Assembly (NCBI GenBank): GCA_004369045.1
Contig: ML213521.1
Coordinates: 497,720-561,719, forward strand
Direction of reading: 5' to 3'
Source of the DNA: Heliocybe sulcata
Taxonomy: Eukaryota > Basidiomycota > Agaricomycetes > Gloeophyllales > Gloeophyllaceae
DNA: 64,000 bases
Shown here: one piece after another, positions 54,591-64,000 of the stretch
Layout of the letters: each line of letters begins with the position of its first letter
Numbering within the stretch: the first letter of the stretch is position 1
The notes under the pieces: generated by a model
The model's database searches: none
What the model saw: only the letters and a program-made list of their open reading frames with translations
Told to the model about the DNA's origin: nothing
Program-made: the position numbers and the translations under genes

Positions 54591-54735
54591 GCTCTGGTGA
54601 ATAATGGCGGCATTGATCGACACGTTGTCGACAGGTCTACATAACAATGTCGTCGGCTGCTAGCTGGCTCTGGTGATCAATGCCAGCATTGATCGACGCG
54701 TCTCTGTCGTTGGCTTCTGGCTGGCCGTTAAAGCA
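54591..54735 (+). repeat. Two-unit tandem repeat, period 76 bp
   Basis: Units start with GCTCTGGTGA at 54591 and 54667 and share AATG followed by GCATTGATCGAC and a TCGTCGGCT/TCGTTGGCT block. The two units differ at several bases. Confidence 0.7.
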
Positions 54736-55852
54736 GTCGCGCCTCTTGGTCGCCCAGTATGACACGGGATATAAGCCGTGATTAACGAGGACATTGCGCT
54801 CATATGCATCCTACAATGCACGCTCTTGGGCGAAACGGAGAGTGCGAGCCCAGGGGGCCGGCGGCCAGAAAACGCGCGACATCAACTCAAGAAAGCGTAT
54901 CTGGACCCCGGGAGCACGTACAACCACCTCGGAAAGGAAATTTTGTGGCGTCAGCTAGTCGTGGGTACACAGCCTGTAAGGCTCTACGGTGCTATCTTCC
55001 TGTATATGACATACCATTGCATAGCTATGGCTAGAAAAGGTCTGGATGCAAGGTACCGTAAGTAGTGGCATACACTGTTATCAGGTTCCATATTACTCTA
55101 TGTTCTATGGCCGGTATACTGCTATTCACAAAATAACCATGGGCTTTTGGCCATATTGCCGTGCTACTGTAAGAATATTAATGAGTACTTATTGATTATT
55201 TACATCAACTAGACAACGAAGACCTGCGACGGAGTCCTGGTAGGCTCGACCTCCCGCTCAGGGAAGTCGTGGCGTACCTCCTATAGTGCTATGCCCAATG
55301 ACCACAGGAGCACAAGTCCTCCTACACCGCCTTCTTGGTAATAAGAAGCTATAGATACACAAATAATGTGATTATTATCTTGTAGCAGCCCTCTAGTATA
55401 CTTCAGCGCGAAGAACTTCAAGATTTCGGTCTCAAGAGACCATGTTTACTTACCACAAAGACATACGGACTAGGGAAAATGGGTAAACCTATAACTATAT
55501 ATGCTGGAGATACACTCCTAATATTTGCTCTGGAGAGTGAAGCTTAGAGGAACAAGGAGGGCATGGGCTGCAAGTTCGACACCTTGCGATTGTTGCGCGC
55601 CACCCGCGGCCTCCATCCAAATCGGGCCAGGTTGTACACCGGCCTTGAACGCATATCGAATTTATTCCATCTGATGTAGCGATTATACGGCTGTAAAAGC
55701 TACACCAAAGATAATCTATTGGTGATATAATACTTCAGAAAAAACAACGGAGCTACACATAGCGTATGCAGACCACAGTAACAAAACGAAGGCGAAACGT
55801 GCAGGAAAGCGCAAATCGGGACCCCGTAAAGTCGCTTGGGGGTAACAACAAC

Positions 55853-55975
55853 CTAGTTGACGTCGTCGGAAATCTCCGCGCTCGCCCCCTGTGCGAGCCT
55901 GTGTCGCTTTACAAGATTCTGAAGAGGGTCGAGTTTCATGAGTAAGAAATCTTCTCCCACAGCACTTCCCGACAT
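55853..55975 (-). CDS. Possible 40-residue protein
   Basis: A short frame from ATG 55975 to TAG 55853: MSGSAVGEDFLLMKLDPLQN then LVKRHRLAQGASAEISDDVN. The composition is protein-like (amphipathic LDPLQNLVKRHRLAQG). The same frame just upstream, beyond a TGA, reads PAKNLPAQQRYGFR, so it could be the last exon of a longer spliced gene. No family was recognised. Confidence 0.25.
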   Translation of the reverse strand: MSGSAVGEDFLLMKLDPLQNLVKRHRLAQGASAEISDDVN

Positions 55976-56111
55976 CCAGCTGACACGGAAGGATCAACGG
56001 AAGCCGTAACGCTGCTGTGCAGGAAGGTTCTTAGCGGGGTTCTGTGGAGAAGCTGACGGCGGCGCCTTGCCTTTCAACGTTCAACGATCGGGTCCCGACA
56101 ACGGCGCGTCG

Positions 56112-56164
56112 ACGCGTCGCGTCGCGTTACGCGCCTACGACGCGTCTTTCGCGCGGTATATAAA
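56112..56164 (+). promoter_or_regulatory. Core promoter with two MCB-like boxes and a TATA box
   Basis: ACGCGT at 56112-56117 and 56140-56145 in a CG-rich tract, then TATATAAA at 56157-56164, 59 bp before the ATG at 56223. ACGCGT is the MluI cell-cycle box read by MBF (Mbp1/Swi6) in ascomycetes. Its use here is inference. Confidence 0.5.
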
Positions 56165-56222
56165 GCGTCTTTCACGCATTTCGCTCGCCATCACACCGTC
56201 TCTTACCATCCTGTCCGAAGCC

Positions 56223-57814
56223 ATGTCTCAGGTATGTCCTCTGCTCGTAACACTGCGCGTCATGCTTATCATTCTCCTGCGCTTTCTAGTGGAAGGTCCT
56301 TACGCCTTTACCTGCGACGCCGCCGCCCGCCGCCTCGATCCCTATGCCAGCTCCCCTCCCCGTTATCCCACTGCCAGCGGAACTATTCGTACCTATCGAA
56401 GACCGAGGCACAGGGAACAGGGTCAACGGCTGGAAGAAGAGAAAGGCCATGAACGAGCGCGACAGAGCGACCTGTCGCGTTCTCTTTCAGGAGGGGGTAC
56501 CGCCCCCCGTCATTTCCCGCGTGGTAGAGGCCACAGAGGTGACATCGCGGAGGGCCGTCCAGAATAACTATGAGGTTCGCGACGACGTGACGCAGGACAA
56601 GAAGCATATACCGGAAGCCCTGAGGATTTGGGTCAAGCAGGTGAGTTGTCGCTGTTGATGTTGTGGTGTTTCTAATTTCTCGTGCGAAGAAACGAGCAGC
56701 GGAGGGTAGGACCTCGCCCAAGAAGAAGAGGAGCAAGTCCCCTTCCGAGAAGGAGAACCAGCCGCTTGAAGGCCAATCCAAGCGGGTCAAGGAGAAGAAG
56801 AAACACAAGAAGAGGAAGATCGACGAGAGCCAGGTCAGCAAGGAAGCGGCGCCGAAGAACATCCGGTTCCATGAAGACGAACAGGTGGATGAGCTGGCCG
56901 AGGACGACGTCGCGGCTCCGGTAAGTGTATGGCTTGCCTCATAGACGTGCACTAACGCTGACTTTTGACAAGGGAAACCAGCCGCTTGAAACGCAATCCA
57001 AACCGGCCAAGAAGAAGATAGAGAAGAAGAGGAAGATGGACGATAACGATGTCGGCAAGGAGGCGGCATCATCGAAGAGGGTACGGTTCACTGACGAAGA
57101 GGTGGATGAGCTGGCCCAGGACGACGTCGCGGTTCAGGTAAGTATACGGCTTGCTTCATAGACATGCGCTAATGCTGACTTCTGACAATGAAAACCAGCC
57201 GCTCGAAGAGCGATCCAAGCAGGTGAAGAAGAAGAAAGACAAGAAGAGGAAGATCCACGAGAGCGATGTCGGCAAGGAGGCGGCGCCGCCGAAGAGGGTC
57301 CGGTTACATCAAGACGAAGCCGCAGACGAGCTAGCCCTGGACGAGGTCGCGGTTCCGGTAAGTATACGGCTTGCTTCAGAGACACGCGCGGGCGCTGACT
57401 TCATCGTATCCGACCGAGAAGATGCAGACTCAGAACGTGCGTAATCTTACCCTGCTCGCATAACTATCACTAATGGTCAACTGCGACGCCATATAGCCTC
57501 GGGCGAATTTGTCTTCGTCTCCTGACCGTTCCCAGCTCATCGATCTGACTACGGAGGCAAAGCCGGACCCGGACGACCCAGTGTCTTTCCTCCGCTGGAT
57601 CCTACACACGGGCGGTATCAAGGAGCTCGACTGCTGTTTGCAACTTTTTGCGAAGCATGGCGTGGAGGACTGGGATTCGACGTACGAGATGCTCTCGCTG
57701 GATGACTCTATACCGGAATTCGTCGACAAGGTCATGGCCAGGGCGGGTTGGAGCACGTTGAGGGTAGCAAAATTGGCGAAGGTCTTGAAGCAGGCGGCAA
57801 AAGACCATACTTGA
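56223..57814 (+). CDS. Lys-rich nuclear-type protein with three tandem exon copies
   Basis: Tiny first exon MSQ, then WKVLTPLPATPPPAASIPMP. The N-terminal part has GWKKRKAMNERDRATCRVLF with QEGVPPPVISRVVEATEVTS, resembling a helix-turn-helix of the homeodomain/resolvase kind. The middle consists of three near-copies of PLExQSKxxKKKxxKKRKxx with SxVGKEAAPxKxVRFxxDEx and VDELAxDDVA, each on its own exon. The last exon has SQLIDLTTEAKPDPDD and a SAM-like helical region (LQLFAKHGVEDWDSTYEMLS, VMARAGWSTLRVAKLAKVLK), stop at 57812-57814. The basic repeats look like nuclear signals. Introns 3 and 4 are also near-copies of each other. I do not know a family name; a DNA- or chromatin-binding role is a guess. 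Confidence 0.75.
56762..57410 (+). repeat. Three tandem exon-intron units of about 217-220 bp
   Basis: Units begin CCGCTTGAA/CCGCTCGAA at 56762, 56982 and 57199, and each runs through the exon, the donor GTAAGTATACGGCTTGC (GTAAGTGTATGGCTTGC in unit 1) and the intron. In unit 1 the preceding AACCAG is exonic (ENQ). In units 2 and 3 the same AACCAG serves as splice acceptor. Confidence 0.88.
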
Positions 57815-58067
57815 AGGCAGGCGGGTGTGGTAATAACTGGTAGTGATGTTTGTACCTTATACTCGTATAATTCTTCGCCTCGCTTGGATTTCATGTCCGT
57901 AGTGCAATGGCTGCAGCGTCTTCGTCGCGGGATAATTAGGCATATAAGAAGCTTCCAATACAATTTGCTATTGATCAAATAAATACGACAAGACGACAAG
58001 TAGCAGCTCGGCAGCGCATTATTACAGAGTATTCTAGCAGTCCGACCCAGGCGCAGTGGTCGAGTGA

Positions 58068-59062
58068 TCACTGTTCGTCAATGTAGTGCCGAGAGAAGAG
58101 GTCGTTCTGAATCCACATGACCTAGATAACCATGCGGGTTATTCAAGCAACGGAACAGAGCGTCTTCGGTACTGACCTTGTTGATGGCTGTTATCGCGGC
58201 GATTTTGTCTGCCATGCTCAGTTGAGAATCCGGGACTTGTAGAAGGGCCGTCTGGAGAATCGACTGGATCCAGCCCATCGTCAAGGCGATATCACGATCT
58301 GAAATACGAGCGTTGCACGATTTAGTAAATCGTAAGGAGGGTAGGACAGTGAGGCTTACAAGGTACGTTCAACGGCTTGATGCCCATCGTGCGCTGGTGC
58401 TTGAATGGCGATACGCCGGTGTGCATGATGCCGACCTTGTCCATGTACGCCCAGGTTTTCCCCGTAGTGTAGTCAGAGGTGAGGACCCGCCTCGCCCAGG
58501 ACTTCATGAACACTTTCCGGAACTTTATCTGGGGGCTGTCGAGCGTCAGGTCCTCTAATCGGTTAGGCAATGGTCCGTCGAAGCCCTTATTTATAGTCTC
58601 AATACCATGCAAACATATCGCAGCTAATTAGCGCACCTGATTCCGGTTCATGAACACCTTCTTGGTGATATCAAACTCGAACAGCTTCGCATACATGTCG
58701 TCCACCATCTCGGGAATGATGTCGTTGACATATGGCGCGACCTTGGTGATCATGTCAGAGTCGTCCGACGTGAAACCAAGAAAGTCGGTGAGATAGGCGA
58801 CGCGGTCTTCGAGAGACTTGCGGAGGAGCAGCGGGTCGACTTCCTGGGTGAAGACGACGGGGCATGTCGCCTCGGAGGATGTGCGGCCGTCGTGGTCGCT
58901 GGTGGGGGGGCTTGAGTACGAGGACTTTTGCTTGTGCGACGATGATGGCGAGGCGGTCCTGCTGCCGTCTGACATGGCGTCTGACTGCTTGCGTGGAATG
59001 TGCCCAGAGTACGGACAGGAGATCTCATCATTGGCAGTGACTTTAAGATAGCTGTGTTCCAT
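58068..59062 (-). CDS. Globin-sensor (protoglobin-like) protein
   Basis: Start MEHSYLKVTANDEISCPYSG at 59062; stop 58068-58070 after MWIQNDLFSRHYIDEQ; four exons. A Ser/His-rich N-terminal tail (residues about 25-60) precedes the helical domain: LLRKSLEDRVAYLTDFLGFT, ITKVAPYVNDIIPEMVDDMY with AKLFEFDITKKVFMNRN, SPQIKFRKVFMKSWARRVLT, TTGKTWAYMDKVGIMHTGVS and LTMGWIQSILQTALLQVPDS. The MxxxxWxxxD..GxMHTG block places a His where protoglobins hold the heme iron. Fungal members of this single-domain globin-sensor family bind heme and possibly oxygen, NO or CO; the partner is unknown. No output domain is present in this copy. Confidence 0.85.
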
Positions 59063-59972
59063 GGCAGAGAGACAAATAACGGATGAGACGCTTCGGGAGA
59101 CGCTGGTGAATGCTGAGATGCCCCTCCCGGCTTGGATTTAAAGACGAGACCCGGGCAAAATTTGAAAGAGTTGTCGGGACAGCCGGGTCGTGGTCAGCAG
59201 AGCGGAATGTGACCATGGTGGTAGATTGCAGAGTCGAGAGCATCGACGGACGAGTCGAGTCTGGACGCGCCAGCTCGAGGCGCCGACAGGGGCAAATACA
59301 AATCCTAATATGCCCAAACAATATTTGTGGCCGCGGGTGCTCTCAACCTGATAATACCCAGAATTTAATGCCACTGTTCCAGCAGTTGCTCGACTTGGTC
59401 CTCGTCGTTTCTCGCACCGGCGCTGTACACCTTCTGGCCGCCCTGTCTGACCGCTGATAATAAAGTACGGAGCAGTCTGAATGTGCCTCCGCGCTGCAAA
59501 TACCCCGCTGTCAGGACGCGCTTAAACCAGGCTTCCGCGTCGTACTAATGGCCGTCCACTTTACTTGCGCTGTGCCGATGCGGTGAGTTCACGCGAAGTG
59601 ATCCAATTGAACGTTGTGACATGCTACTAATGATAGTTTGACTCTTAGGGATGACCGGGATGCCTGGTGAAAGAGACAGAGCGCTCGTCTGTTCAACAAG
59701 ACCAATCCAGGAGACGATATCCTCAATCCAGCATCTGCTGTAGGGAGCGAGGTCCTATTTTTGTCAAGTTCTACCTACGCATCATCAACTGCTTCGCCAT
59801 CAATTAAACGGTCCGACCCTTATCATCTGCAATATTCTAAATTAGATGAGCATCCGAGTTCTTTCCGGCTGGAGTAGCAGATAAGACGTCGTTGAGGTGA
59901 ATTCATATACATAGCGCGTACAATGTCGAACGGCGTCCTTGACCAGCCCCTTCTGGTACGATCCTCACGACT
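59063..59972. other. Gene-free divergent upstream region
   Basis: Between the globin-sensor gene (minus) and the permease gene (plus). Short frames (for example 59110-59457) look accidental. Nothing else was recognised. Confidence 0.55.
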
Positions 59973-62094
59973 ATGGTGCCGACGCCAACCCTGTCTTTGC
60001 GGCCCGTACGTGACTGGGTGGAACGGCTTCGACGTGCGACGACCTCCAAGGAGGCGTTTCTTGAGTACGTCTGTACGGAGGGGAACGCGAAGATCACCGA
60101 ACATCCTTGGACGAACGAAGACCTCAAGCCTTCCCCTCGTAGCATGATCAACTGGAGATGGTATAACTTTTGCATCTTCTGGTTCGGTATGGGATTCGGA
60201 AACTGGTACGCGATGCAGTCCTACACTCCAGTAGTACTTGAAATGCTTATCATTGTCAAATTCTAGGACACTAGGGTCGAGCGTGGTCGCTATTGGACTC
60301 AACTGGTACCAAGCGACATTCGTCATTCTTTGCGCGGCTGTCATCTCCGGCGCCTGCATGGCCTTCAACTCGCGCGCAGCCTCGACGTACCACATTGGCT
60401 ACCCAGTAGTCGCCCGGAGTTGCTTTGGCATGTACGGGCATTACTGGCCCGTGGCATGCCGCGGCTTCTGCGCTATGCTCTGGGTTTCTGTCATACGTGA
60501 GCACTCTGTTGCATATATTTGTCCGAGAGGCTGACAGTGGAAATACAGTGTTTCAAGGCGGCGCCTACGTTTCGACAATGTTAACATGCATCTTCGGGCA
60601 CCGCTGGAAGGAGTTGCCTAACCAGTTCCCAGATTCAGTCGGCACGACCATCCAGCGTTTTATCGGCTACTTCCTCTTCTGGTGCATCACACTGCCTTTC
60701 TGCGGCTTCCGGCCCAACCGTCTCAAATGGCTGTACGACTTCAAGGCCTTTGTCCTCCCCCCATCTGTACTCGGCTTGTTAATTTACTGCTTGGTTCAGA
60801 GCAAGGGAAAGCTAGCTGATACGCTGTCACTTGCGGACCAGGGAACAACAGTTCCTCGGGGTGCCGTCTTGGGCTGGTTGTTCGTCAGTTCTGTCAACTC
60901 GTCGATGGGCAATTGGGTACGTCGCCACCTTGGGTTATTTTCCCCGCTGCTGATCGCATTTCCGCCCAGTCCACATTCATCGCGAACATGCCTGATTTCT
61001 CAAGATATGCAACAAGCCCGAAAGCGACCTTTTGGACGCACATTCTGCTGGTTCCAATACCAGCCACTCTGGTCGGTTCTGCATCTTTACAACTGGATTC
61101 GCTCGATACTGATACTCAACCAGGGAGGCATGATCGGTATATTCGGCACCTCTGCCATTCAGCGTGCCTGGGGCGTGACCCTCTGGAACCAGTGGGACCT
61201 ACTCGATGCCATACTCGAGCAGTCCTGGACGCCGCGTACGCGTTTCGCAATCTTCCTTCTTGCTTTCTCGACCGCGCTGTTCACCCTCGGTGCGCTTGTG
61301 GGCGCGAATCTCCTCCCGTTCGGCAGTGACTCGACCGCTCTGTTGCCGAGGTATTTCAATATCACCCGGGGGATGTTTTTCTGCTGTATCGTAGCATTCG
61401 GGTTGGTGCCATGGAAGATTCTAGGCTCGGCTCATGGATTCTTGGTGGGAGCAGTCTTTAACTGCTGGAAAGGTGTGACTGAACCTCGACTGTCTAGGCG
61501 TTCCTAGGAGGATATGGTATCTTCATGGGTAAGGCGCTACGATAAAAGCCATACGATACTGTACTGACTGTGGATACCAGGCCCAACGGCCGCGATCATG
61601 ATCAGCGACTACTGGATTATTAGGAAGGGGAATATCGACATCACACAGCTGTACACATCCACTCCTGGCAGTGCCTACATGTACACTGGCGGCTGTAACT
61701 TGAACGCCGTCGCAGCCTACTTATGCGGGTGCGTCCCCACTGAATACATACTCCGATAATCTTCTGACTCGCGACTTTTAGCATGATCCTGCCCTTCACA
61801 GGTTTCGTCGGTACCTTCGGCGTCAAGGTCCCTGCTGGTGCGGTCAAACTGAACGACCTCGGGTGGATCGTCAGTACCTCCGTTGCGTTCGTCATGTACA
61901 TTGTTTTCTGCAAGCTTCGGCCGTTGGATAACGTCGACCGGAGCTGGAGTTGGGAGCAACTCGCGCGCGAGAATGTCTCGTCGACGACATCCTTCATCAA
62001 TGATCCTGAGAAAGTTATCGATGACGAGAAAGAGTCTCCAGTGGTTGAGGTGCCTGTATACATTGGCGAGGACGAGTGGAAGACGAAGAAGTGA
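59973..62094 (+). CDS. NCS1 nucleobase/nucleoside permease (Fur4/Dal4 type)
   Basis: Start MVPTPTLSLRPVRDWVERLR at 59973; end VPVYIGEDEWKTKK at 62092-62094; about eight introns. Splicing TGG across the first intron gives FWFGMGFGNWTLGSSVVAIG. Then LNWYQATFVILCAAVISGAC, STYHIGYPVVARSCFGMYGH, FQGGAYVSTMLTCIFGHRWK, GYFLFWCITLPFCGFRPNRL, STFIANMPDFSRYATSPKAT, GGMIGIFGTSAIQRAWGVTL, HGFLAFLGGYGIFMGPTAAI and ISDYWIIRKGNIDI. Twelve hydrophobic spans and the blocks NxPDFSRY, GIFMGPxxAIMISDYW are those of the NCS1 family, which imports uracil, uridine, allantoin or related bases with protons at the plasma membrane. The acidic C-terminal tail (DPEKVIDDEKE) may take part in turnover. The substrate cannot be told. 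Confidence 0.92.
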
Positions 62095-62474
62095 TATGTA
62101 CTTTATAGGTAGAGCTTTGTGTCATAGTATACTTTATCAATCGAGGAGACCAACGATCAACTGGACGTAGACGCATGATGGCTCCTTAAACTCAAGTATC
62201 GGATTCGACCATCGCCTTAAGCACTCCATGGTGCTGCCGAAACCACAACTTCCAAGGTCACTGCTTCATGACCACCATCAGACAGATAAATCCAGATCAG
62301 TAATATCGTCCGCACTCTAGCGTAAACCTACTTCCAGTCCTATATACAAGAGCGCCAGTAGTAGTAAGTGTATAAAGAAAACAACGTCCGCTTGGATACG
62401 TAGAATAACGATAGCAACGTGCACAAATAAAATAACAGAAACGCAAGGTCTCCACCAAGCAAATATACCAACCC
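62095..62474. other. Convergent 3' spacer
   Basis: Between the permease stop and the Rab-like gene stop. AT-rich in its right half; nothing recognised. Confidence 0.6.
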
Positions 62475-63830
62475 TCACAGCGAACAGCATACGGATTTGC
62501 TGCCGAATCGAAGTGCCTTTGCACCGTGACTGTCGAGTCTGACTCTTGATGGCTCCTGCACATGCATCACCCGGCTCTCCACCGCTTCCTCGTACTCCCA
62601 GCGGCGCAAGACCCGTGCAGCAACATATTCGAACACGTCCGGCACTCCTTCTCCTGTCTTGGCAGACGTGAAGAATAGCTTTGGACGCCGCTCAGGCGGA
62701 GGTGGAAGTGGGGGGAGATGGTGATGACGAGTTGGGTCATGGGAATGCTGCTGGGCCGCGAATCGACCGGGAGTGATCGTCGGCGTGGAGGACGTCGTGG
62801 ACATGGAGAGGTTCGACGTACGCCGAGGGACGAGACTGGAGTTGCGCGAGTGGGAGCGAGTGAGGGACAGTGCGGGCGACTGAGGACGACTATCTGGCGA
62901 TGCAGACATCGAACGTCGGGGCAGCGTACCGGGCACTGGGGATGAGCGCGCAGATTCATACATGTCGAACAGGGACGAAGAGGGGGTGTGGTAGATGCTC
63001 AAAGTGGTGTGCGTCGTTGTCACCGTTCCGGCATAGAACTTTGATGAGCGACTGCGAGAGCGCGACTTTGGTAGTAGAGATCGTGCAGGACCGGTTATGT
63101 CGATGGAATTGGTCCGGTTTCTCGGCAGGGACTCGGGATGACCACTGGTGTCGCTGTTCATGGTAAGGTGGGAAATCTCTCGTGGTGAACCAGAAAGGGC
63201 CAATGAGTCAGGCCCAGGAGGCATGATCTCGTCAATGAATCGCAATGCGTCCAGCTCCGACACCTTCCCGTCCCCGCCGTTTTTGCCAACCAGATCCACC
63301 TTGTTCCCAACAACAACACAACAATAGTCATCCACCTCGTCGTCGCGCACCGGCGCCTTCTCTTTGAAATCCTCCCACCACTTACGCAGAGCTTCGAGGG
63401 TTTGAGGGTGGTTCACGTCGAAGACAAGAACAGCGGCGTCCGCGCCACGGAAGAAGGCAGAGGAAAGGGATGAGAAGCGTTCTTGGCCTGCTGTGTCCTG
63501 CCATGCGAGGGAATGGAATTTATGGACAGAAGTGAGGTCAACTTGTGTCCGAGGGCAAAGAGGAGGGAACGCACCCATATCTGCAACGTCACGCCCTCAT
63601 CCGGATGACCGCCATGAGGAATCGTCTTGCCAATGAAGTCCGCACCGATTGTAGCTCGGTAGCCATTAGAGAAACGCCCGGATATATACTGCCAATAGTA
63701 TCAAACATTAGCGAGAGTACGTCTCAAGAACCTGCCCCTCAGTTTATTTCGGACGGCCGCTCACCTGGCCTCGAAGACTCGTCTTCCCTACGCCAGACGC
63801 GCCAATTACGACGACTTTAACCGTACGCAT
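62475..63830 (-). CDS. Rab7-like small GTPase with a long insertion
   Basis: Start MRTVKVVVIGASGVGKTSLR at 63830 (P-loop GASGVGKT). Exon 2 is YISGRFSNGYRATIGADFIG with KTIPHGG (switch I Thr in ATIGADF). Then DTAGQERFSSLSSAFFRGAD (switch II), AAVLVFDVNHPQTLEALRKW, VVVGNKVDLVGK (G4), and FFTSAKTGEGVPDVFEYVAA (G5). It ends GAKALRFGSKSVCCSL with a CC prenylation site, stop at 62475. The closest pattern is Rab7/Ypt7 (late endosome-vacuole traffic). About 210 residues separate NKVD from SAK, where Rab7 has about 30. The extra part is Ser/Arg-rich (KSRSRSRSS, ASPDSRPQSPALSLTRSHSR) with a His/Pro run. The reading frame is open through it, so it is probably translated. Confidence 0.9.
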
Positions 63831-64000
63831 ACGGTCGTGTGCCCATGAGCTCGTCCGGCCAGTGAATACTGAGCGTTATCTGCAGTATGCAGTAGACCGT
63901 AGCAGTGCAACCGGGACATGGTGCCTGAGAAGAATGAAGGGCGGCATTTCAATTTGCCGGCCGTCACTGCAGCGATCACACCTTTGAACGCCGGAGTACC
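63831..64000. other. Upstream region of the Rab-like gene, window edge
   Basis: Presumed promoter and 5' leader of the minus-strand GTPase gene. No further gene can be supported in the remaining 170 bp. Confidence 0.5.

Larger units (their letters stand above)
54384..56111. other. Gene-poor stretch
   Basis: About 1.7 kb, AT-rich in its middle (55060-55720). It holds a two-unit tandem repeat (54591-54735) and one doubtful small minus-strand frame (55853-55975). No transposon ends or RNA genes were recognised. Confidence 0.5.

Noticed and set aside
1-64000. CRISPR arrays, rRNA genes, retroelement copies
   Set aside because: No regularly spaced repeat-spacer pattern, no rRNA core sequence, and no reverse transcriptase or long terminal repeat pair was recognised while reading both strands.

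Overview
The window looks like nuclear DNA of a mushroom-forming basidiomycete (Agaricomycetes). The genes are split by many short introns, mostly about 50-65 nt, with GT..AG borders. Intergenic gaps are small. The protein families are fungal: a GPR1/FUN34/YaaH acetate transporter, an ECM3-like auxin efflux carrier, a globin-sensor protein and basidiomycete-style flavin monooxygenases. There is no operon structure, CRISPR array, rRNA or convincing tRNA gene. Coordinates of multi-exon genes are given as start codon to stop codon; introns were inferred from splice motifs and family alignment by eye.

Layout, left to right. A partial unknown gene (1-679, minus) and an auxin-efflux-carrier-like transporter (1094-3070, minus) lead into three paralogous flavin-containing monooxygenases (3432-6035 minus, 7190-9768 plus, 10163-12744 minus), each with an NTF2-like N-terminal region. 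Then come the first copy of an unrecognised three-member family (P1, 14249-15612), an acetate transporter (17237-18556), an aldehyde dehydrogenase (21214-22980), a small unknown gene (24203-24803), a tRNase Z (24990-26530) head-to-head with mitochondrial ribosomal protein bL33m (26617-26888), and a large SH3 + TBC protein (27325-32208).

From 32618 to 38582 lies a block of three DNA transposons side by side. Each has its own terminal inverted repeats and target-site duplication (856 bp, 1439 bp and 3557 bp). All three inserted into only about 100 bp of ancestral sequence. This is the most striking structure in the window.

The right part is dense with housekeeping genes: a Brc1/Rtt107-like multi-BRCT DNA-damage protein, mitochondrial uS17m, prefoldin subunit 6, the SNARE Vti1, an M17 leucyl aminopeptidase, family copy P2, a Sym1/Mpv17 protein, a FAR-17a/AIG1-like membrane protein, and family copy P3 (a segmental duplicate of P1). 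These are followed by a Lys-rich nuclear-type protein with three tandem exon copies, a globin-sensor protein, an NCS1 nucleobase permease and a Rab7-like GTPase carrying a long insertion. Several housekeeping genes form head-to-head pairs sharing short promoters (86-163 bp).

No single new multi-gene system is evident. The best leads are the transposon cluster with its regular subterminal repeat arrays, the P1/P2/P3 family, the exon-triplication gene, and the TBC protein that lacks both catalytic fingers.
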